Source: Bugulina stolonifera (lineage: Eukaryota; Bryozoa; Gymnolaemata; Cheilostomatida; Bugulidae). Taken from it: a DNA stretch of 64,000 nucleotides. The notes below the pieces were generated by a model that saw nothing but the letters and a program-made list of their open reading frames with translations, had not been told where the DNA came from and made no database searches. The stretch lies in the NCBI GenBank assembly GCA_935421135.1, contig OW285195.1, positions 4,068,701 to 4,132,700 on the forward strand, in the 5' to 3' direction. The position numbers were made by a program, and so were the translations under genes. Positions 25,441 through 38,630 of this stretch are shown in pieces (within the stretch, counting starts at the first letter, position 1; each line of letters begins with the position of its first letter).

Positions 25441-26575
25441 CTATACATGGTACTCCGTAGGGTGCCGAAGCGATTGTGATGAGAGCGGTGAATGTAAGTA
25501 CCTGTGACTCTGATTCGGATTATAATGGTGTGACCTAACAGTGCTAGACCTACTACTACTAGTCCTATTACTTCCTGCGGCCATTTTCTTGCTGTGATGA
25601 ACATTCACCGGAATATATTGTCTTGCAGTACTATTATTATTGTTGTTGTTGGACTGTTGATATGGTTTATTTGAGCTAGAGTATTGTTTGGAACAAAGGC
25701 TGAGACAGGAGATGTTAGCCCATGTATCTAAAGTGTTACACCCGAGTACGCAGAGTCCACTTGTAACGCCAGGGAGGAGTGACGACACCACTCTCAGCAT
25801 ATATATTTCTGCGCTAGGTATGTTTAAATGTGGCTCATTATACCAGGATTGGAAGTTAAAGTATTCGTAAAAGTAGCAGGCGAGGAGACAGGTTGCTGGC
25901 ACAGTGTACAGAACACTGAATATTCCGATCCTTACCATCAGTACATCCATACGTTCCTCACTCTTGCTTACTTCCTTCTTCTCTTGACGAAACAGGACGA
26001 TATAACCAGCGACAAGAAAAATGATACCTAATAATAGATAGGCAGTGAACGGGGCTATCACAAACCCTAATAGACTAGCAGGACTGTTGCTACTGACGAA
26101 ACAGAGACCAGTAAGTTCCTCGCTGGAAACGTTTCGTAGTACTATGATGATAATGCTCTGTATGGCAGGTATGCCCCACGCTATCAGGTGAAAGTAGGAA
26201 GTGTAGAGCTCAATGGCATCATGACTCCATTTGAGTCCGGCAGATAGCAGCCATGTGACACTGAAGATAACCCACCATATCGCTGCTGCGGTGTTGAAGT
26301 AGTAGAGAAGCAGAAAGATGGCAGCACAGTTAGTGTTATCTAGACCTTGAGTCATCGTATTATTGGAGTCGCAGGTAGAGCCCTCTCTACCTGCTATTAG
26401 TCTCACTAAATAGCCTATGGAATACATAACATAACAGAGAGAAAGAAATATGATTGGTCGCTTAGGATAGTGAAACTTCGACGTATCTATCAGAAACGTT
26501 ACGACGGTTATTAAGCTGAAGAGAAGACAGAACGACGTCCATACCGCCATCCATATCTCAGCGAATTGTTTCTCT
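25441..26575 (-). CDS. Frizzled exon 3 (seven-transmembrane domain and tail)
   Basis: 1135 nt following acceptor gcttttgttgtag. It carries all seven hydrophobic segments. Segments include FLSLCYVMYSIGYLV, IWWVIFSVTWLLSAG (the region around TM3), GFVIAPFTAYLLLGII and GIFSVLYTVPATCLLACYFYE. The tail contains NNNNNN and a Ser/Arg-rich block and stops after PTEYHV. An in-frame ATG just upstream at 26598 lies in the intron and is not the start. Confidence 0.95.
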
Positions 26576-29500
26576 CTACAACAAAAGCAACATGCCACAT
26601 TAGCCTAAGATCCCGGGTTCAATTGTTCAACCATCTACCATTTGTTCATGAAACGAGGACTGTACCAGGGAAGTCAGTACACTAGTTGAATAGTTTATAC
26701 AGTTCTACTAACGGAGTGTTAATATGAGTCTTATAAATATGTAGGTGTTATTTCAGCCAACTGTTTGGCTGCTGATGGTTTGAACAACTTGCTAAGATAT
26801 TTACTATGATCACATGCTAGTGTAACACAAATATAGCACATGTTTATCTAGTCCAAAATGCTAGGAAATACCATCATTATTTTATCATAATCATTATACC
26901 AGCAATTGGATAAAAAAATCGTTAATGCGTTTTTAATGCCAAAAAAGATGCAACAGTGACTAGTTTTTATTCTTCAGACAATTTTGACTTGTTCCTTTCA
27001 GCTGTTTGACCAAACAGTCGATAGTTTAACAAAAATATAATATTCTTGGATTAGTAGGCCTATCAAGGGAAGCAAGGGCAGCAAATAATATTCTAAATAC
27101 TAAATGTAAATGCTAATTGAAATTATATTGATAATGGATTAAGTGTAATGGAGCATGACATGGATTATATACAGACAGTCTGATGATGACACCGAGTGAA
27201 AATGAAAATTAGAAAATGTCCATTAAAATGCCAGTGTCAACGTGTCAGCATGTCAATTTCCTACAATATCTATCAAGTAGGGAAAGATTGGACAGATATA
27301 AGGTCTCAGAGATTGGCAGCCAGTTCAACTAAGATTTAATGGCATGAAATTAGCTCATCTGGAAAGAATTCCAGAAATAATATATTGGTACTTGGTAGGA
27401 AGCAATACAATTATGTCCATGCCTAGTAAAATACCTTCTACATCAATCTTTTATAATATAACAGAGGAAACCAAGCTCTTGGCCACCAATGAACTATGGG
27501 ATTGTACAAATGACATCCATTAACTTACTTATGGTTGAACAGGTTGTCTATGTCACACCTTGGGTGACACATTTTAGTACTGTTGAGATACTTGTAAGCC
27601 GACGGTTTCCTCGTAGAAGAGCATGGTTCAGCAGCAGGTACTGTAGGTGGAGTCGACTTCTCAACATCTGATATTGTGTCATCATCATCTTCTTTTGGGA
27701 ATTCCATACACATGCTATCCTCCTGATTGGTTGCTGGGAATACAGAGCAGTTAAGGTCTACAGGCCATGCATAGCCTATGGTCTTCAGAAACGGCTGGCA
27801 TCTTCTCTACAATTCAGAAAGTGCTATATTTAGGAATGATATAGGCTGTACAGGATTATCAGGACTAGGTAGCAGAAGATGACATGTTGACATGGCAACA
27901 ACATTAGAACTTCATCAGTTTGGTTCTCTATTAGCTGTCTGAGGGTAATTCCGGGAAAGGTATTGGTGGAATTGGTATTTATTCACTAAGCATTATGAAT
28001 GTTTGGAGAAAGTGCAGTAATAGTTCAATACAGAACACCAAATACTTCACCACCGTCATTAGTTTGTAGATGGATATGTTGGTACTCCTGTAAGTTTGCT
28101 AGTAACAATGTGAGAAGTAAGGTTTGGATACCAGATTCTACACACAGACTAACAGACAGGCTGCCTCAATAAGGATACATTTGTTATTACTGATTTAACA
28201 CAGCTTCTATTTTGTAACAGCTTTTACTAATTCCAAGTCCAACACCTTAGGTAGCCAGTTTTTAGTCGTCAGGGGTGGATGTATTTGTGGAGTATCAATC
28301 CCTAGGTAATCCTGTAATTTAATCTAATGACATCATGGGCTTACTTTATGAGATGAGGAATGCATTTATCTACCACTATTTGTGACTGTAGAGTTTCCCT
28401 TCTACATTCAAGAATTTCTTGATTTACATTTTTAAGTTTCACCCTTCCCTGATAAATATCTATCCACCACTGCAAGTAGATTAGCCGCCACTTGCTTGTA
28501 ATCATAACAATTCAAAGTAAGGAGGAAAATATTTATAATGTCAGAGCTACAGGGTTGCTTGCATTGATTAGTGTCAAGTTAATAATGCAGAATTCAAAAT
28601 ACATATACAATTGTAGATCCTACCACCTTCAGGGAAGGACTACAGACCTCCAATTGTTAGCCTAAGGTCTCTAATTGTTAGCCTAAGGTCATATAGAAAT
28701 ATATGCAGAATAAACATCCTAAAATCTGCATACTTGAATAGTGAAATAAAAATGTTGTCAAACATTGTGGTGAGTGTTTTCAATAACTAAACCACACAAT
28801 GCAGCCCTTGATATCATTTACAGTCAAACTGTCTGACTTACTGCCAAAAACCTTGAAACCAAAAAATACTAAATGGTAGTTTCATCGCTTACTGTTATAT
28901 GTGTTATTATTGTATATTACGTTAGAAAATAAACTTGCCTAGTGCTTTAAAATGTACCAATTTGACCAGATAGCAAATCTTGCTACTATAATGGATAAAA
29001 TGATTATTACACATACATGTAATTATGAGAGTGCACTGAATACCCTAATACTAGCGGTTTAATCCCAGTATTGTGGTATTCTCCAATAAAACAATAAACT
29101 AATTTTTACAAAGAGACTTTTTATATTGTCCTAAATACCTGCTCTCTGCTGTAGGCTACCTATTCTGTCAAATTATCTTATACCTGCACCACCAAGCGGG
29201 TGGCCCTCACCCCCACTACTACAGTCTGTTTGTCTCTTGTATAGCTCTGTACCCTGCAGTTCTAAGGGGAACAGCATAGACTGAGGTTTTGAAGGTATAA
29301 CCCGCCTTCCACAGACAGCTTTACATGTAGTTCTTATTTACAACTATTGCAGATTAAGTCACTTTCTTTTTTGTTTTGTACTAAAGAAGGAACCTACTGC
29401 ATACTGGTAGGGTGGGTTCAGTGCAGTATCACACATTGACTTACCTTTTACAACACAACTTGTCCCAACTCTAGCACAGAGAATGGGAGGATAGGGTGGG

Positions 29501-32500
29501 GGTGGGGGGTAGAGGAGGTGTGAGGGGCAGGCAGGTATATATTGTACATGTATTATACTCATGTCCTCAAAGGAAGCCCCAAGTACTGACTAAGTATAAT
29601 TAGACAATGAAACAGTACCACCACTAGACAGTCAATTAGTTCATTAAGTATAGTAAATCAATGAACGACAATTATTCCAATAATTTCCACAAAATCTATT
29701 GAAAGTGAATAATGAAGGTGCGTGCGAAATGACTCGCTTCGATTATTTATAGATTATATAAACTGTTTAGTTACAGTTTGGTTCTATGGTCAGCTTTCAG
29801 GAAGCTGTCTGACAGCAAACAAGCATTTGGGTACCTGACCTTGACCCCTGCAGTCATCATTGATTGACTGGAAGTATTGCATTATTATAATATAAAGTAA
29901 TTCATGATCATGCAGATAAAAAACATCCATATTGCTACCTGATGTACATAATATGGTTCACAGTTATTCAATAGCAGGAAATTTGTTCATTGACACCTTT
30001 ACTCCCATCCCATTACTCAAGTTGGGTGTTAAATCCATTAGATAAACATCTCTAGCAGATTCACAGCTATTCTCTGACAACTACAACAACCTGCCAATCT
30101 TATCTTATAAATAAATGTATATATAATGGTGACACTAGATTAGATTATCATTGGTATGGCTCATTAACTATCAATCACCTGTTGAAATTGTCACTTCACA
30201 GTCTTTGTAATAGGTGTCAAGCCAGCTCTAAACATCCTTCACAGACTACTAGTACTATATTTTACTATATTTTATACGTAGCGAAGTTGATTATGCTTGC
30301 AGAGAAACTGGGAATAAAATAATGAAGCTTGTTTATACCTAATATACATGTATTAGCCCTCGGCAACTATCTACCAGCTTTAGACACTTGTCATTTGCAA
30401 ATAGGCTCATGGGTTCAGCTTCCTTCCCAAACCCTGTGGTTACACAGTGAAGCACAAAGCCCATGTGACAACAAAGAACTTGTTGCAGAAGTAAGAATAG
30501 GACCCTCCTAACTACATGTTTGTATACAAGTAATTCCTTTCATTGTGAATTTCTGGGAGCAAACCAGCAAGAAAAGGAATTCCAGCGAATCACAACACAA
30601 TGAACAATTGAACACCATATGAATCAGACAGACAGCGTGAGACTCAATGTCAAATACACCAAAGCATATTGCATCATGGGCAATTGAATAAAACAATATC
30701 TTCTAACCATCCAATCTATTATGTTGTGTCATTATGTCTATGGCATGAATGTCAAAATAACCAAGTTTCCAAACTGTTAAAAATTCAAACAATTAATCTA
30801 AGTTCGATTACCTACTGGCATTCCAGACAAAACATACTCGTACATGTACGTGTAGTTGAACCTCTCTCTACCTGTAACAACTGCAGGTTAGCAATAGAAC
30901 AGTGTAGTGTTGAGAGAACCTGCTAGAACCTGTGACAGCCGTAGGCTCCAGATTATGGTTTATTAATTGAAACATTGAGGGAATAAATCCAACGGAATAG
31001 ATAGTTGCATACTTTAAATTAGTGAACCACAATATTGGAGTATAGAGCATAATATGGCAGAGTATAGAGTATAGTGTAGCAGAGTATAGAGTATAATATA
31101 GCAGAGTATAGAGTATAGCGTAGCAGAGTATAGAGTATAATATAGCAGAGTATAGAGTATAATATAGCAGAGTATAGAGTATAATATAGCAGAGTATAGA
31201 GTATAATATAGCAGAGTATAGAGTATATTATAGCAGAGTATAGCGTATATTATAGCAAAGTATAGAGTATAATATAGCAGAGTATAGAGTATATTATGGC
31301 AGAGTAGTAGAGTATAAGGTTACAACTAACTGTCTGCGAGGTATTGCCTCTATATCCAGCCTCTGTATGAACCTAATAGCTATACAAATATAATTCAATC
31401 CAATTCAAACAGCAAGACCTATACCACCAAACACTAAGCTTATTAACATTCAATATACTCTACTCAGTAGCTAGCCATCTATTAATAGTATAATTTTGCC
31501 GAAAGTTCACAGATGTATTGTTTATATTCAAATGCAGAATTTTTTATCTGAGTCTGACTGGTTCTAGTGATTGACAAGCAGGGTTGGCACCTACACCCCT
31601 CATTATGCTGTTCCCATGAACCTCAGCCAAACTTACATGCTACTTGGTACAGACTTAAATATTTCATTGGGAAAGGTAAAACTAAAATGTCTACTTCGTT
31701 TGAGATTTGGAAATGATCCACCTGATATACATGCTATACCTTCTAAAATAATGGGTAGGCATATTGAATAAGAACAACCTGCTAGAGATTGTCATTAATT
31801 ATTCCTAGTAAGTGCCATACCAAAGCACTGCAGATCACTTGCCACTTAGATGCTAATGACACTTGACATCTCATCAACCTGCAAACCATTGTCACCTCAG
31901 TGGTAAACCACCTTGCTAGCCTGTAGCTTCCATTGTTAGTACTAGGAGCTAAAAGTGTACTGAACAACCTAGATGAAGTTACTATCACTGTAATATTATT
32001 TTAGAATATGAATCAGAAAATAGGAAGTATCGTTGGAAAGATTAGCAAGATTTCACATGAGAATATTCTATTATGGTATTTCTCAGCTATGGTATGGGAT
32101 TTGACATAATTAAATATTTCTATACTAATAATAATGCTAATAATTATAGCATATAATCATGACAGAGTGGATATTTAAAATGATTTGCTTTTATAATGAT
32201 AATTATGGGAATGCCATGAAATGTTACCCAATCTGTTTCATAATCATTAGCCCAACCTGGTCATTAGTTTGCTGTAATGCCAGAAAGAGGTTGAGCCACA
32301 TTGTATAAGCAGACTAGTCAATACCCTACTGTTATTTTAATGCATGCTAGATTGCAATTAATAGCCAGGCAATGAGCTAAATTATATATTACCATGAAAT
32401 TCAATGAAAACCTCAGTTTCTAAATTGATTCCAGCCACTCAATCATGAAATTTGGGTTCATCAAGCATTACCATATATGGATTTAAATTTAAATATTCAA

Positions 32501-35500
32501 AATATATCTGAAAAATATAAGGCTATCCCTATTCCTCAATATGCACTCAGCCAAGTGTCACAAACCATAATTTTTAGTTTCCTGTATACGCTCTTTATCT
32601 ATAATTGACTTAAATATGACACCTAGTAGACACCTTGCAATGCCTGTCAGTGTCACATGTCCTGCCTATCATAAGAAATTCTAATGCCATGCATATCATT
32701 GCTATTATAATATATTTTTAGCACAGTATTTTTTATAATGATAATTACTAAAGTTCAGTACAAGTTGTCTCATACAGAAGGATGGTAATTGGAGACATGT
32801 CATTAGACACACATATTATGAAAGTATACTATTATAAATGCATGTTAGTAGCTATACCTAGCTATACCCTTAAGTAAGTACTACATGCAAGTAAGTCGAT
32901 GCTAGAAGATATACTTTCGCCTGTATATTGTGGATTAAAGAATACATAATACACAACTAATAACACAACTAATAACACATAAGCCTCTTAAAAATCCATT
33001 GGTAAGGTGCAGACAGATTAGAATAGTAAAAGAAGAGAGAAAAAAGAAATCAGCTCCGTAGCCCAAGTTCTATCTTTAGAAGGGTTCATGGAATGGGCCT
33101 CAGTCAGCTCCCGTTTTTTTTAAATATACAAATACCACTACCTCACTCTGACATGACTGATGTCTGCTATTTCTCTCTGATTAACTGTATTATCATTTGA
33201 TGTGTGATAGAAGCCTAGAGGAGAGTGATATAGTGTGTATTTGTGCCACATATATGCTCCCAATACAATGTGTGCATCTCTACTGATAAAGATAGTACTT
33301 GCACTGAGAGCTATCTGTACTGTTTGTTAGTTGACTAGTAGTAGTATAAGTGGTTGTGTGAGTGTTTGCTCAAACCTCTACAGCCTCTTCAACACTTTCC
33401 AATACGAAACGCTAAAGAGCAGGAACAGAACCTATAACCTTGACCTCACACCTGACAAGATAGAGATGTGCCTTGGTATATTTTATAGGAGAGCAGTAAT
33501 GGGGCATAATACACTATATTTACACTATATCTACACTATATCTACACTATATCTACACTATACCTACACTATACCTACACTATACCTACACTATACCTAC
33601 ACTATATCTACACTATATCTACACTATATCTACACTATACCTACACTATATCTACACTATATCTACACTATATCTACATTATATCTACACTATATCTACA
33701 CTATACACAATAGAGTAAACACATGTAGAATGGTGACCTGGGGTCAAGAGCAAGTGGTAGAGCATTTATAGGTCTGGGTGTTTGGGGTTAGATGACCTTT
33801 AGCTAAAAAAGAGGCTCAGGCATCAGTAACCAAATCCACTTCGTATTAGTAAAAACAGCCTGCATTTATGAGTGTCTATGGCCAATGTCCATTTGACCAA
33901 TATGCTAGTTTGGTCAGAGTATTTATGAATGTAATTACAGATTTGACCTCATATGTAACCTGCTACCAGCTGCTGTAGATATTTTTAGCAACTTATAACA
34001 ATGGAATGCTAAATTTTTACTGGAACTAGGAAGGTTTCAAATTTCAAAATATCAGTTTCATTTATTGATGGTGCGGTCGTCTGTAACCATCTATTTACAT
34101 GTATACTAATAATAGCTAAATACAAAATATAAACATGTTTACAGACTCTGCTCCTTGAAGATTTATTTAAAAAAAAAACTGTTGAGTATGCTATGTGCTT
34201 GTAGGTAAGCTTCCAAATCAACATCCCAAGAAAGCTAATAGCTTGCTTAACTTTATCAGGCACCAGCTCATTGAGTTACGCATGGGGAGGTAATTGCAAT
34301 GAGTTTTAGCTTTACTTTAATGGGAACCTTCCCACTACTCTACAAACTGCTATGGTATTGACAGTTGACTACTAATACTTTCATCTCAAGTGTTTAGAAT
34401 GTATTCACCTGTAAGCACCTGTAAGCACCTGTTATTGAATGTGCTGTGTGTCATAACAAGTACACAATACCAAAATAGATACAATGTAGAAAAAAACACC
34501 ACTCTAATAAATGTCACTACAGTATTTGCTATTCTACACTGTGCTGTTCAATATAGCTTTTTGATTTCTCTACCAGAGTTTAAAAATTCTATCCTTAATG
34601 AGGTATGGCCCAATGAATCTTCACTAAGCTGTATGTCTTTTATATGCTTTTATAATTTTTAAGTCATTTATTCAAAATCTTTTATTTCACTTTTGGCAAA
34701 ATTCCAAATTTAGGTTTAGCTGCTCTGCTATGAAATTCTTCTGTATTAATTCTGTAGACATATCTGATATTACCATGGCCCACAGGCTACTATTCTCATT
34801 TCTGCTGATCCAGCTTCAGGTAAGTCTGCTTTAGGCCATTAATTAGCGAACAGTAAAACAATCCATTTACTGAGATCAATACAAGTAAATCTGAGTGTGT
34901 ATAATTATTAATAACTTTATATCTAGTTATGTTGGGCAGACTGCCCTTAGATCTGTTAATAAACAATTAGTGTAGTACATTAGCAGCAACACAGCCCACC
35001 CACTTACAGTCCAACAGGATTCACACAGAATGCCAGTTGCATATACATATAATTTCACTCTCAGACCAGTAGATTTTAGCAGAAGGTATGCAGTTTGTGT
35101 AGAAATAGCCTATTACTAAAAAAACACCTGCTACTGTCAGTCAGTTGATGGAGGTGACAACTCAGTGCAGGTGCCACCTAACCTGGGACAGTTAGAAAGA
35201 TGCAAATATTTAGCAGTTTAACCAGCTGTGACTATTATTTACAATAATGTAGTCTGGGTGAAAGCTCCCCTAGTTTAAAATTGACTAAATTATTTTCAAG
35301 GCTATTACTAGAAGTAATCCTTTATCAACCTGTCACTTGTTTACCCTTACATTAAATTCATAGAAAGTATGTTAGACTTGGAGTGGAATAACAAAAGACA
35401 ATATTTTAATAAGGATTATCCTAGCATTAATTATTCACTGAAAATAATACTATACATGGGTATTATCACAGTGGGTATGGGATTTAGTTACTATTGCAAT

Positions 35501-36626
35501 AGAATACCCACAGGCTATTAGACTGCAGGATATATTGTGTAGTTTACATTCCTGGTCTATGGCCTATCCAATACTGAAGCTCTTATATTCTAACCACTGC
35601 TATGGTTAAACTATCAAACATTGTGGTTTGGAGAAAAAAACAATAAACCAAAAGAGATATCAAATACTGATTCATATGTTACCAGCAAGCAGATAGCAAA
35701 ATATTTGTACAACTGGAATAGTAACAAAGTTGCTGCTATTTTTTGAAAAACAAGTGTTTTCAAGCTGGTAATACATGCATTTGCATTATTTATTTGCTTA
35801 GTGTGTATTTCTACTTGCAGTCAAATAACGTAATGTTTTGTTTGGCAACAACCTTAGTTGGTAAAGAGATCTTTTAGTCTATATAAAAGACTAACTAGTG
35901 CAACTGAAGCTAGAGGTCCTCTAAAATAGAGTTTGAATTAAGGGGGGCGTCATGACATTGGTAAGGGGTGCATCACAACATTGGTAAGGATCAAGATACT
36001 TCAACAGATTCATAGTAAGCAATAGATGCTGTTTGGATGAACAGCACGTTCATCAATAATACTTTGTTGTAAAACTAAAGGTGATGATGAGTATTCCAGA
36101 GCACTAGAAACAACCTAGAAGTGTTTAAGTAGTTTTTCACCTAAATTTTCAATACAAAAGGGCACAAAAAATTGCGAACCAGTTAAATGCCAGTTTACAT
36201 AAAATAAAACAGCACGTTGAAAACTCTTACCTTGACATTTTCGCAGACAGATCTGCAAGGGCCAATGAGCTGCTCCACTTGAGGGTCGCACATAGGCACA
36301 TATGCTGTACACAGGAATGATTTTAACTGACGCGAACACCCATGAGAAATGAGAGGTTTAAAAGTCATCAAGAAGTCTTGTGAATCCCTTTGAGTGAATG
36401 TATCCTCATTGAGGAAGTTAGGACCACCCGTGAAGTTATATCCTAAGTCATCTTTACACATTTCCACCATAATCGGCTCGCATTTCCTCTTCGGAGTATC
36501 GAATGTGTCATAACGGAAAGCTGCAGAGTCCAAGGTTGCAGAGACACCCTGATAGACATTGATGAGTACTGTAGTAATAAATAAGATTACTGTTTGTTGC
36601 TGGTTTATTACACTGAAACATTTCAT
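25441..36626 (-). CDS. Frizzled-family Wnt receptor (three-exon gene)
   Basis: Exons at 36626-36231, 27806-27529 and 26575-25441 join in phases 0 and 2 to give 602 residues, a normal Frizzled length. A signal peptide (about 1-30) precedes a cysteine-rich domain with ten cysteines at 49, 57, 97, 106, 113, 124, 128, 135, 152 and 165, the canonical number. Recognisable CRD blocks include CEPIMVEMC, GCSRQLKSFLC, YVPMC and YAWPVDLNCSVFP. An acidic Thr/Pro linker leads to the seven-pass region, which begins EKQFAEIWMAVWTSFC and contains TFLIDTSKFHYPKRPIIFLS, the signature of Frizzled TM1-TM2. The protein should sit in the plasma membrane, bind Wnt through the CRD and signal through Dishevelled. However, the motif after TM7 is NTLDTW (505-510) instead of KTxxxW. 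The cytoplasmic tail has a poly-Asn run, a Ser-rich stretch and ends EYHV. Which vertebrate Frizzled it corresponds to cannot be decided by eye. Confidence 0.95.
26576..27528 (-). other. Frizzled intron 2
   Basis: A 953-bp phase-2 intron without notable content. Confidence 0.85.
27529..27806 (-). CDS. Frizzled exon 2 (end of CRD and linker)
   Basis: 278 nt between acceptor tgaattgtag and donor gtaagt, phase 0 in and phase 2 out. It completes the CRD (RCQPFLK..., YAWPVDLNC, MCMEFP) and encodes the acidic Thr/Pro-rich linker with three further cysteines before TM1. Confidence 0.92.
31057..31319. repeat. 22-bp minisatellite, about 12 copies
   Basis: Units such as gcagagtatagagtataata start at 31057 and recur every 22 bases to about 31319, with small variants (tagtgta, tagcgta, tattata) and a degenerate last copy. 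Confidence 0.92.
33511..33705. repeat. 12-bp minisatellite, about 16 copies
   Basis: Repeats of acactatatcta / acactatacct. Because 12 is a multiple of three the array reads as an open frame (LHYIYTIS-type peptide), but no start, splice or domain supports coding. Confidence 0.9.
36231..36626 (-). CDS. Frizzled exon 1 (signal peptide and most of CRD)
   Basis: 396 nt starting with the only ATG ahead of the hydrophobic leader and ending AAG|gtaaga in phase 0. It encodes seven of the ten CRD cysteines and an N-glycosylation sequon (NFT) at 64-66. Confidence 0.93.
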
Positions 36627-37672
36627 GTTGAATGAGCCGGGATTTATTACAGCTATTGCATGATCTAGTCAATGAGAATCACTTTCTAGAGCTTCCCCTA
36701 CCTCTTGATGTTACTATCAACTGCCTTATCAGCTCTATACATCGGAGTGTGTACACTGCTAAGAGCTAATTCACTGCTATGTAAATAATATCAGCCAATC
36801 AGATTGTAGGATGAGTAAATTATCTGCCCAATCAATGACAAATGAATACTTGATATACTCCAATGTATTATTCTGTCATTGTGTCAATGGAAACTAGAGT
36901 AGAATAGAAGGTTTGTGATTGGCTGGTTTGCAAATTAGTAACAAAATTATCATTTCCCTGTAATTAAACTATTTTGAATACAATATTATGTGACTCTTGA
37001 CTAATTTCTATTTTCACACCAAACTACTGAGGTTTTGTGTTTTACTAATTCTGAGCTTTAGCAAATCTCCGAATTAGACAAGTAAACTGATGAATGCTAG
37101 AAGCTTTGTATAACCTGATGGGGAGTATTTCTGCCAGAATTGTAACTCAAACATGCTTACAAATACCATTGGATAAGGAAAATCCTAGCCACATGAGAGG
37201 TGGAAAATCAAACAATCCCCATGAAGAAAAGGTGTGATAACTCCAACAATTTTTTAAGACTAAACACTTCTGCTAGTCATTCATCACTGATCTGCATTTA
37301 TCTCTACCTTAACACAGCGTATACAAATAATAAAGTCACAAAGGAGAAGATTTGAAATACGCTGTAGGCTACATGTAGCTAAACTCACGCAAGTCCTTTG
37401 TGTAGTGATATACATGATGTAGCCTCCAGGCAGAAGGTTAGTATGATCTGAACTACACCTACTTCTACCCAAAGTGAAATGTTCAACTGGGCCAGTGTTC
37501 GGCTGGTAGCACAGCACATTGCACAAGCTTGCTGGTAAACATGGCCTGTGTTTCCTCCCTTCTAACACTGACCTAGACACACGGCTGAGATACCGTATCC
37601 CAATTACAGGATGGACAACTCCAAATGTATCACGCTGATCATCAAGTAGGCTATCATATAACTAAAGACAAA
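36627..37672. other. Frizzled upstream region
   Basis: Should contain the promoter and 5' UTR of the minus-strand Frizzled gene. No TATA box or other gene is evident. Confidence 0.4.
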
Positions 37673-37756
37673 ACGGTTTACGGTCTACGGTTTACGGTCT
37701 ACGGTTTACGGTCTACGGTTTACGGTCTACGGTTTACGGTCTACGGTTTACGGTCT
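37673..37756. repeat. 14-bp minisatellite, six copies
   Basis: Six copies of acggtttacggtct, followed by degenerate gcggtctgcc. It sits directly at the left edge of the GC-rich duplicated block. Confidence 0.93.
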
Positions 37757-37789
37757 GCGGTCTGCCATCCTCCAATCAGATTTGGGGTC

Positions 37790-38250
37790 GAAAATTGGGA
37801 CGATTCATATATGTTGCAATGCTGCCAGTCAGGATCTCGGCTCCGGGTGGCGCTAGGATCTTGGGACCGGGTTCCCCTACATCACTGCCGGGGTGGGTCC
37901 CTAGCCTTAGGCCCTCGGACCCGACCTAGGGTGGGGTGGGTGCTCGACCCACTCCACCCGCCAAATAAGTGTTAGAACTCAGGCTATGCTGGCAGCGAAG
38001 ATCCTCTTAGAGACTTGATTTATATATGGTACAATGCTGCCGGTGAGGATCTTGGTTCCGGGTGGTGCTAGGACTTTGGGACCGAGTCCCCAGGCATCGC
38101 TGCCGGGGCGGGGCCATAGCCTTAGGCCTTCAACCCTGACCAAAGGCGAGGTGGGTGCGCGACCCACCCCACCCGACTCTTTGGTGTTGGAACTCGGGCT
38201 ATGGACTTGGAGTTGTCTTCTTAATGCAAGGGAGCGCAACTCCTTATGGG
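37790..38250. repeat. GC-rich tandem duplication of about 220 bp
   Basis: Two diverged copies start around 37805 (attcatatatgttgcaatgc) and 38017 (gatttatatatggtacaatg). Both continue with ctgccrgtsaggatct, ccgggtggygctaggayttt, catcrctgccggggyggg, atagccttaggcc, a gtgggtgcKcgacccac palindrome and ctcgggctatg-like ends. The block is GC- and CpG-rich in an AT-rich neighbourhood. Overlapping open frames on both strands are a by-product of composition. A mobile-element origin is likely but unproven. Confidence 0.75.
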
Positions 38251-38630
38251 ATCACTGTAACATGCCTGCGCCACCAGAGGTCATGCACATGCATGACCAC
38301 AGCACATGAACACAAGCCATCATTACACGCGAGCGAAGCGAGCAACTAATGCAGTGAGACTTGCTTTGCAGACCAAGCACGAAGTGCTTGTTATTATTAT
38401 TATAGTAGATAGTTTGTGTCTGGCAGTCATCCAAACTCAGAGTGTGCATATAGTTATTCAGGAGTTGCTATATTCACATCCAAAGTTCAGATATAGATAT
38501 GTTTGCTAGTGTTTAACAAAAGCAAAAGTATATTATGTAACTATGCTACTACATGTATGTTATAATATTACATAATATACAGGCTTCGTTTATTTTCTCA
38601 AGGACAGCAGAATAAAATCCATTAATTCCT

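Larger units (their letters stand above)
27807..36230 (-). other. Frizzled intron 1, repeat-bearing
   Basis: An 8.4-kb phase-0 intron within the CRD. It holds minisatellites at 31057-31319 and 33511-33705, a 23-bp direct duplication around 28650-28695 (aattgttagcctaaggtc twice) and three 10-bp repeats (cacctgtaag) at 34408. I see no additional exon. Open frames inside it are low complexity or repeat-driven. Confidence 0.75.

Noticed and set aside
25441..26598. Frizzled exon 3 read as a stand-alone gene starting at MACCFCC
   Set aside because: The first eight codons are the intron end and acceptor. Splicing at 26575 gives the family-typical EKQFAEIW in the right phase.
33331..33771. 146-codon open frame rich in LHYIYTIS
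   Set aside because: It is the translation of a 12-bp minisatellite. The period is a multiple of three, so it stays open without selection.
37979..38349. Several overlapping open frames in the GC-rich block
   Set aside because: They are open on both strands because of base composition and duplication. There is no domain, start context or splice support.
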